This document shows positions 32,904-35,978 of a stretch of 35,978 nt of DNA, piece after piece (within the stretch, counting starts at the first letter, position 1; the number at the start of each line of letters is the position of its first letter). The notes beneath the pieces are model-generated. The model did no database searches. It was not told where the DNA came from and worked only from the letters and a program-made list of their open reading frames with translations. The DNA is from Armatimonadota bacterium. Lineage in GTDB: Bacteria; Armatimonadota; Fimbriimonadia; Fimbriimonadales; Fimbriimonadaceae. The translations under genes were made by a program, and so were the position numbers. Location: positions 1-35,978 of the forward strand of contig JAFDWQ010000003.1 of assembly GCA_018268395.1 (NCBI GenBank), in the 5' to 3' direction.

Positions 32904-33739
32904 ACCCCCAGTTCGGTCCGGACACCCGACCGCCCGCCATCGACTTCCGCAGCGTCTCCAAGTCCTTCACCGTGAAGAACAACAAGGACACGGAAGTCCT
33001 CCACGTCGTCGACGACATGTCCTTCGTCGTCCCCGACAAGCCCGACGGCGAGTTCGTCGCGCTCCTCGGCCCTTCGGGCTGTGGCAAGAGCACGATCCTT
33101 GGCATGCTCGCCGGACTGACGAAGCCCGACAAAGGCGAGGTCCACATCTTCGGCAAAAAGGTCGAAGACCTCAGCCCCGACGCCGTCACCGTGCCCCAGT
33201 CGTACACCTGCTTCCCGTGGCTCAGCGCGCTCGGCAACGTCGAGTTCGGGCTCAAGCTGAACCCGGCGACGCGCGCGGACGCGACCGAGGTCGCGACGAC
33301 GTACCTTCAAAAGGTCGGACTCGGCGACCGCCTCCACGCGATGCCCTCCGAACTCTCGGGAGGCATGCAACAGCGGGTGGCGATCGCCCGCGCCCTCGCC
33401 GTCAAGCCCAAAGTGCTCCTCATGGACGAGCCGTTCGGCGCCCTCGACGCCAACATCCGGACGGACATGCAAGCCATGCTCCTCAGCCTCTGGGCCGAGG
33501 AAAAGAACACGGTGGTGTTCATCACCCACGACATCACGGAAGCCATCCTCCTCGCCGACCGGATCCTCGTCCTTTCGACCAAGCCCGCCCACATCATCCA
33601 GGACGTGAACGTCCCCTTCCCGCGGCCAAGGCCGTCGAACGTCGCCTTCGACCCGCACTTCATCGCCCTCAGCCAGTCGCTGCTCGGACTGCTGAAGACG
33701 ACGCCGGGCACGGGCGGTCAGGTCCGCGTCACGGTCTGA
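32897..33739 (+). CDS. ABC transporter ATP-binding protein (SsuB/TauB/NrtC-D class)
   Basis: 280 residues. Walker A GPSGCGKST is at residues 58-66. The Q-loop region PQSYTCFPWLSALGNV follows, then signature LSGGMQQRVAIARAL (from about 153), Walker B VLLMDEPFGALD (from about 173) and the switch His in VVFITHDITEA. FPWL after the Q-loop is typical of the nitrate/sulphonate/taurine class. The start ATG 32897 is set by the overlap with the permease stop; the frame is open further upstream inside the permease gene but is not homologous. It converges on the glutamate dehydrogenase gene with only 12 bp between stops and no hairpin. Confidence 0.95.
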   Translation: MVDPQFGPDTRPPAIDFRSVSKSFTVKNNKDTEVLHVVDDMSFVVPDKPDGEFVALLGPSGCGKSTILGMLAGLTKPDKGEVHIFGKKVEDLSPDAVTVPQSYTCFPWLSALGNVEFGLKLNPATRADATEVATTYLQKVGLGDRLHAMPSELSGGMQQRVAIARALAVKPKVLLMDEPFGALDANIRTDMQAMLLSLWAEEKNTVVFITHDITEAILLADRILVLSTKPAHIIQDVNVPFPRPRPSNVAFDPHFIALSQSLLGLLKTTPGTGGQVRVTV

Positions 33740-33751
33740 GCGGAGCGGCCC

Positions 33752-34993
33752 CTACACCCAACCCCGGGTGTGGCACGCTTCGGCGACCCGCTGCACGGAG
33801 ACCGTGTACGCCGCCAGGCGCGTGTGCATCGAACCGCTCTCGCGCACGCTGTGCACCGAATGGAACGCCTCGGTCATGATCGCGTCCAGCTTGCCGTAGA
33901 CCTTCGCCCGGTCCCACTTGTCGAGCGCCGCGTTCTGCACCTGCTCCATCCAGGACACCGTCACCCCGCCCGCGTTGCAGAGGAAGTCCGGGATCACGTA
34001 GACCCCGCGTTCGTACAGGATCTTGTCGGCTTCCGGGGACGTCGGCCCGTTGGCCAGTTCCGCCGAGACCTGGCACCGCAATCGACCCGCGTTCTCGGCG
34101 GTGATCACGTTCTCCAGCGCGCTTGGCAGCAGCACGGTGACGTCCAGCTCCAGCAGCTCTTCGTTCGTGACCGGCGTCGTGCCGGGGAAGCCGACGACCG
34201 AACCCGTCGCGTTCTTGTAAGCGACCAAGTCCTTGTAACACAGCCCGTCCGGACTGAAGACGCCTCCTTTCGAGTCGCTCGCCGCGACCACCGTCGTGCC
34301 GAACATCTCCTCCAGCAGCCTGTGCGCGTGCTGGCCGGCGTTGCCGTAACCTTGGACCGCGGCCGTCGCCTGGCCGAGGTCGCAACCCGCCGTCGCCGCC
34401 CATTCGCGCAGCGTATACATGCCGCCGCGGGCGGTGGCGTCGTCCCGACCGGCGATCCCGCCGACGTTCAACGGCTTGCCCGTGATGACCCCCGACTGGT
34501 GCTTGCCGTGGATGGCTTCGTATTCGTCCATCATCCACGCCATGATCTGCGGGTCGGTGTAGACGTCCGGTGCGGGGACGTCGCGCTCCGGGCCGACGAC
34601 GTTGCTGATCTGTCGGATGAAGCCGCGCGCGAGGCGCTCTTTCTCGCCCGCCGACATCGCCTTGGGGTCGCAGACCACGCCGCCTTTTCCGCCCCCGAGC
34701 GGGATGTCGACCGCGGCCGTCTTCCACGTCATCCACGCGGCGAGGGCGCGGACGGTGTCGACCGTCTCTTCCGGATGCCAACGGATCCCGCCCTTGGCCG
34801 GCCCGCGCGCGTCGTTGTACTGGACGCGGAAGCCTTGGAAGGTCTTGACCCGGCCGTCGTCCATCCGGACGGGGATGCGCACCCAGTATTCGCGCATCGG
34901 CCACCGGAGGAATTCGTGGGTGGAGGGGTCGAGGTTGAGACGCGCAGCAGCCTCATCGAGTTGCGCTTGCGCCGTTGCAAACGGGTTCGACAT
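33752..34993 (-). CDS. gdhA: Glutamate dehydrogenase (Glu/Leu/Phe/Val dehydrogenase family)
   Basis: 413 residues, the usual length of hexameric GDH of the GudB/RocG type; interconverts glutamate with 2-oxoglutarate plus ammonium. Substrate-site motifs are [11 protein letters not shown] (Lys67) and PLGGGKGGV (catalytic Lys103), and DVPAPDVYT has Asp143. The Rossmann motif GYGNAG is at residues 215-220, and the acidic Asp240 after the second strand favours NAD over NADP. The start ATG 34993 (MSNPFATA) is chosen for family length; the frame stays open for 85 codons upstream through Pro-rich repeat sequence. TAAAAC (35007-35002) ends 8 nt before the ATG, with TTCACC 16 bp further up, so the mRNA is probably leaderless. 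Confidence 0.95.
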   Translation of the reverse strand: MSNPFATAQAQLDEAAARLNLDPSTHEFLRWPMREYWVRIPVRMDDGRVKTFQGFRVQYNDARGPAKGGIRWHPEETVDTVRALAAWMTWKTAAVDIPLGGGKGGVVCDPKAMSAGEKERLARGFIRQISNVVGPERDVPAPDVYTDPQIMAWMMDEYEAIHGKHQSGVITGKPLNVGGIAGRDDATARGGMYTLREWAATAGCDLGQATAAVQGYGNAGQHAHRLLEEMFGTTVVAASDSKGGVFSPDGLCYKDLVAYKNATGSVVGFPGTTPVTNEELLELDVTVLLPSALENVITAENAGRLRCQVSAELANGPTSPEADKILYERGVYVIPDFLCNAGGVTVSWMEQVQNAALDKWDRAKVYGKLDAIMTEAFHSVHSVRESGSMHTRLAAYTVSVQRVAEACHTRGWV

Positions 34994-35001
34994 ACGCCCC
35001 G

Positions 35002-35029
35002 GTTTTACCCCTGTCGCGCGGCCGGTGAA
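35002..35029 (-). promoter_or_regulatory. Promoter for a leaderless glutamate dehydrogenase transcript
   Basis: On the reverse strand TTCACC (35029-35024), a 16-bp spacer and TAAAAC (35007-35002). The -10 ends 8 nt before ATG 34993 and no Shine-Dalgarno is present. Confidence 0.4.
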
Positions 35030-35120
35030 CGTGGGGTTTTTGGGAAGCTTTGGGGGAGTTCGGGGGTTCGGACGGATCGAATTGGTTCGGGGGTTCGGGT
35101 TGCTCCGGTGGTTCGGGTGT

Positions 35121-35438
35121 GCATGAGGTCCTCCCCTGATTGCGGATGCCTTGTGCCGCCATCGGGGGAGGTGCCCGCAGGGCGGAGGGGGTAGAGGGGG
35201 CATTCGGACATCCGAGTGGTACGGCCGTTCGGACAATTCAGCGTGCATGAGGTCCTCCCCTGATCGCGGATGGTTCGTGCCGCCATCGGGGGAGGTGCCC
35301 GCAGGGCGGAGCGGGTAGAGGGGACCGTTCGGACATACGAGTGGTACGGCCGTTCGGACAAATCAGCGTGCATGAGGTCCTCCCCTGATCGCGGATGGCT
35401 TGTGCCGCCATCGGGGGAGGTGCCCGTAGGGCGGAGGG
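35121..35438. repeat. 124/125-bp tandem direct repeat (2 full copies and a partial)
   Basis: Copies start with GCATGAGGTCCTCCCCTGAT at 35121, 35245 and 35370. The third diverges after about 35438. Each unit includes the imperfect inverted pair GGTCCTCCCCTGAT...ATCGGGGGAGGTGCC and the block GTACGGCCGTTCGGACA. Copies are over 90% alike by eye. Confidence 0.9.
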
Positions 35439-35493
35439 GGTTCCCCCTGAGACGCGCCCCCTCCGTCAAGCGGCACGATCCCTCCGCTTGCCA

Positions 35494-35536
35494 CCTCCCC
35501 CGCTGTCCCGCACGGGCATCGGGAAAGCAGGGGAGG
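35494..35536. repeat. Imperfect 17-bp inverted repeat
   Basis: The arms at 35494-35510 and 35520-35536 match at 15 of 17 positions around a 9-nt loop. The arms share the CCTCCCC motif of the preceding tandem repeat, so this may be a related element. Confidence 0.6.
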
Positions 35537-35622
35537 ACCTTGTTCGGGACGACTCTTAGCAGATCCTCCTGATCGCGGAGCGTCCGTGACGCCATCGGAC
35601 AACGTCCCGCCCCCGCTCCCCC

Positions 35623-35978
35623 GTCGTCCCGAGCGGAGCCGAGGGACCTCCCTCTTGACCGTCGACGCCCCACCACCGCTCTCACGTCGTCCCGAGCGAA
35701 GCCGAGGGACCTCCCTCCCGACCACCGACAGCCCACCCCCGCTCCCACGCCGTCCCGAGCGGAGCCGGGGGACCTCCCTTCCGACGTACAACGTCCCGCC
35801 TCTGCTCGCACGTCATCCCGAGCGAAGCCGAGGGGCCACCTTCCCGACCTCCGACAGCCCACCCCCACTCTCCCGTCGTCCCAAGCAGAGCCGCAGGCCC
35901 TCCCTCCCGACCGCCGACCCCCCGCCCCTGCTCGCACGTCATCCCGAGCGGGGCCGAGGGACCTCCCTTCCGACGGAC
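35623..35978. repeat. 63-bp tandem repeat (about 6 copies, continuing past the window)
   Basis: The conserved half is GTCGTCCCGAGCGAAGCCGA followed by GGGACCTCCCT, starting at 35623, 35686, 35749, 35812, 35875 and 35938: an exact 63-bp period. The other half is variable and C-rich (GACAGCCCACCCCCGCTCCC and similar). Variants alternate between neighbouring copies, giving a 126-bp higher-order period. As 63 is a multiple of 3, all frames remain open or closed in step. Confidence 0.92.

Larger units (their letters stand above)
34994..35978. other. 985-bp non-coding repeat region at the window edge
   Basis: No convincing gene. Left to right it holds the GDH promoter, a short stretch with repeated GGTTCGGG-type octamers (about 35045-35118), a 124/125-bp tandem repeat, a 17-bp imperfect hairpin and a 63-bp tandem repeat reaching the window end. 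Long open frames occur on both strands but only encode repeats rich in Arg, Gly, Pro and Ser with no domain. Confidence 0.7.

Noticed and set aside
33770-35194. 474-codon plus-strand open frame opposite gdhA
   Set aside because: Antisense shadow of glutamate dehydrogenase.
35005-35937. 310-codon minus-strand frame and similar Arg/Gly-rich frames over the repeat region
   Set aside because: They result from tandem repeats whose 63-bp period is divisible by 3; no conserved domain or start signal.
35121-35978. CRISPR array
   Set aside because: Repeat units are 63 and 124/125 bp without unique spacers of constant length, and no cas gene is nearby.

Overview
The window is GC-rich bacterial chromosome from a diderm: it has a PilQ-type secretin, a peptidoglycan-binding OmpA-type domain and a PEP-CTERM sorting tail. 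The gene content (PilMNOPQ led by an MshM/ExeA-like ATPase, spondin/PEP-CTERM proteins, Asp-box propellers, a neutral-ceramidase homologue) resembles Armatimonadota of the Fimbriimonadia type. That placement is inference from memory of such genomes, not from a marker gene. No tRNA, rRNA, CRISPR array, transposase or prophage gene was seen.

Layout. 1-8.5 kb: a truncated secreted protein, pyrG, ribBA, a secreted ceramidase-like enzyme, a single-span protein with Ig-like domains, and purH. 8.6-9.4 kb: two small membrane proteins sharing a strong bidirectional terminator. 9.5-16.6 kb: one tight operon for type IV pilus assembly (ATPase, helix-turn-helix protein, PilM, PilN, PilO, PilP-like, PilQ). 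16.8-21.7 kb: secreted proteins, including an Asp-box propeller, a di-haem peroxidase and a spondin/PEP-CTERM protein. 21.9-26.4 kb: a probable nitrogen-oxide cluster with an octahaem HAO-family cytochrome, NnrS and a Crp/Fnr-family regulator. 26.6-30.1 kb: a small heat-shock protein, an isolated atpD, a small membrane protein, and a GNAT acetyltransferase behind an attenuator-like leader. 30.5-35 kb: a NitT/TauT-type ABC importer whose binding protein is fused to an OmpA domain, then glutamate dehydrogenase. 35.0-36.0 kb: tandem repeats with 124/125-bp and 63-bp periods.

The most coherent finding is in the nitrogen-oxide cluster. Two ATGAC-N4-GTCAT palindromes lie upstream of the octahaem cytochrome and NnrS genes. 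In both cases the palindrome centre is 29.5 bp from the first base of a -10-like hexamer, which is the geometry of a class II Crp/Fnr activator site at -41.5. The likely regulator is encoded in the same cluster, directly after nnrS. For nnrS the predicted +1 is the A of the ATG, so its mRNA would be leaderless. Several other genes here also have a TANNNT-like hexamer 5-10 nt before the start and no Shine-Dalgarno, so leaderless transcripts may be common in this organism.

Many starts were moved inward from the longest open frame, using domain boundaries, signal peptides, ribosome binding sites or promoters. The reasons are given per gene.
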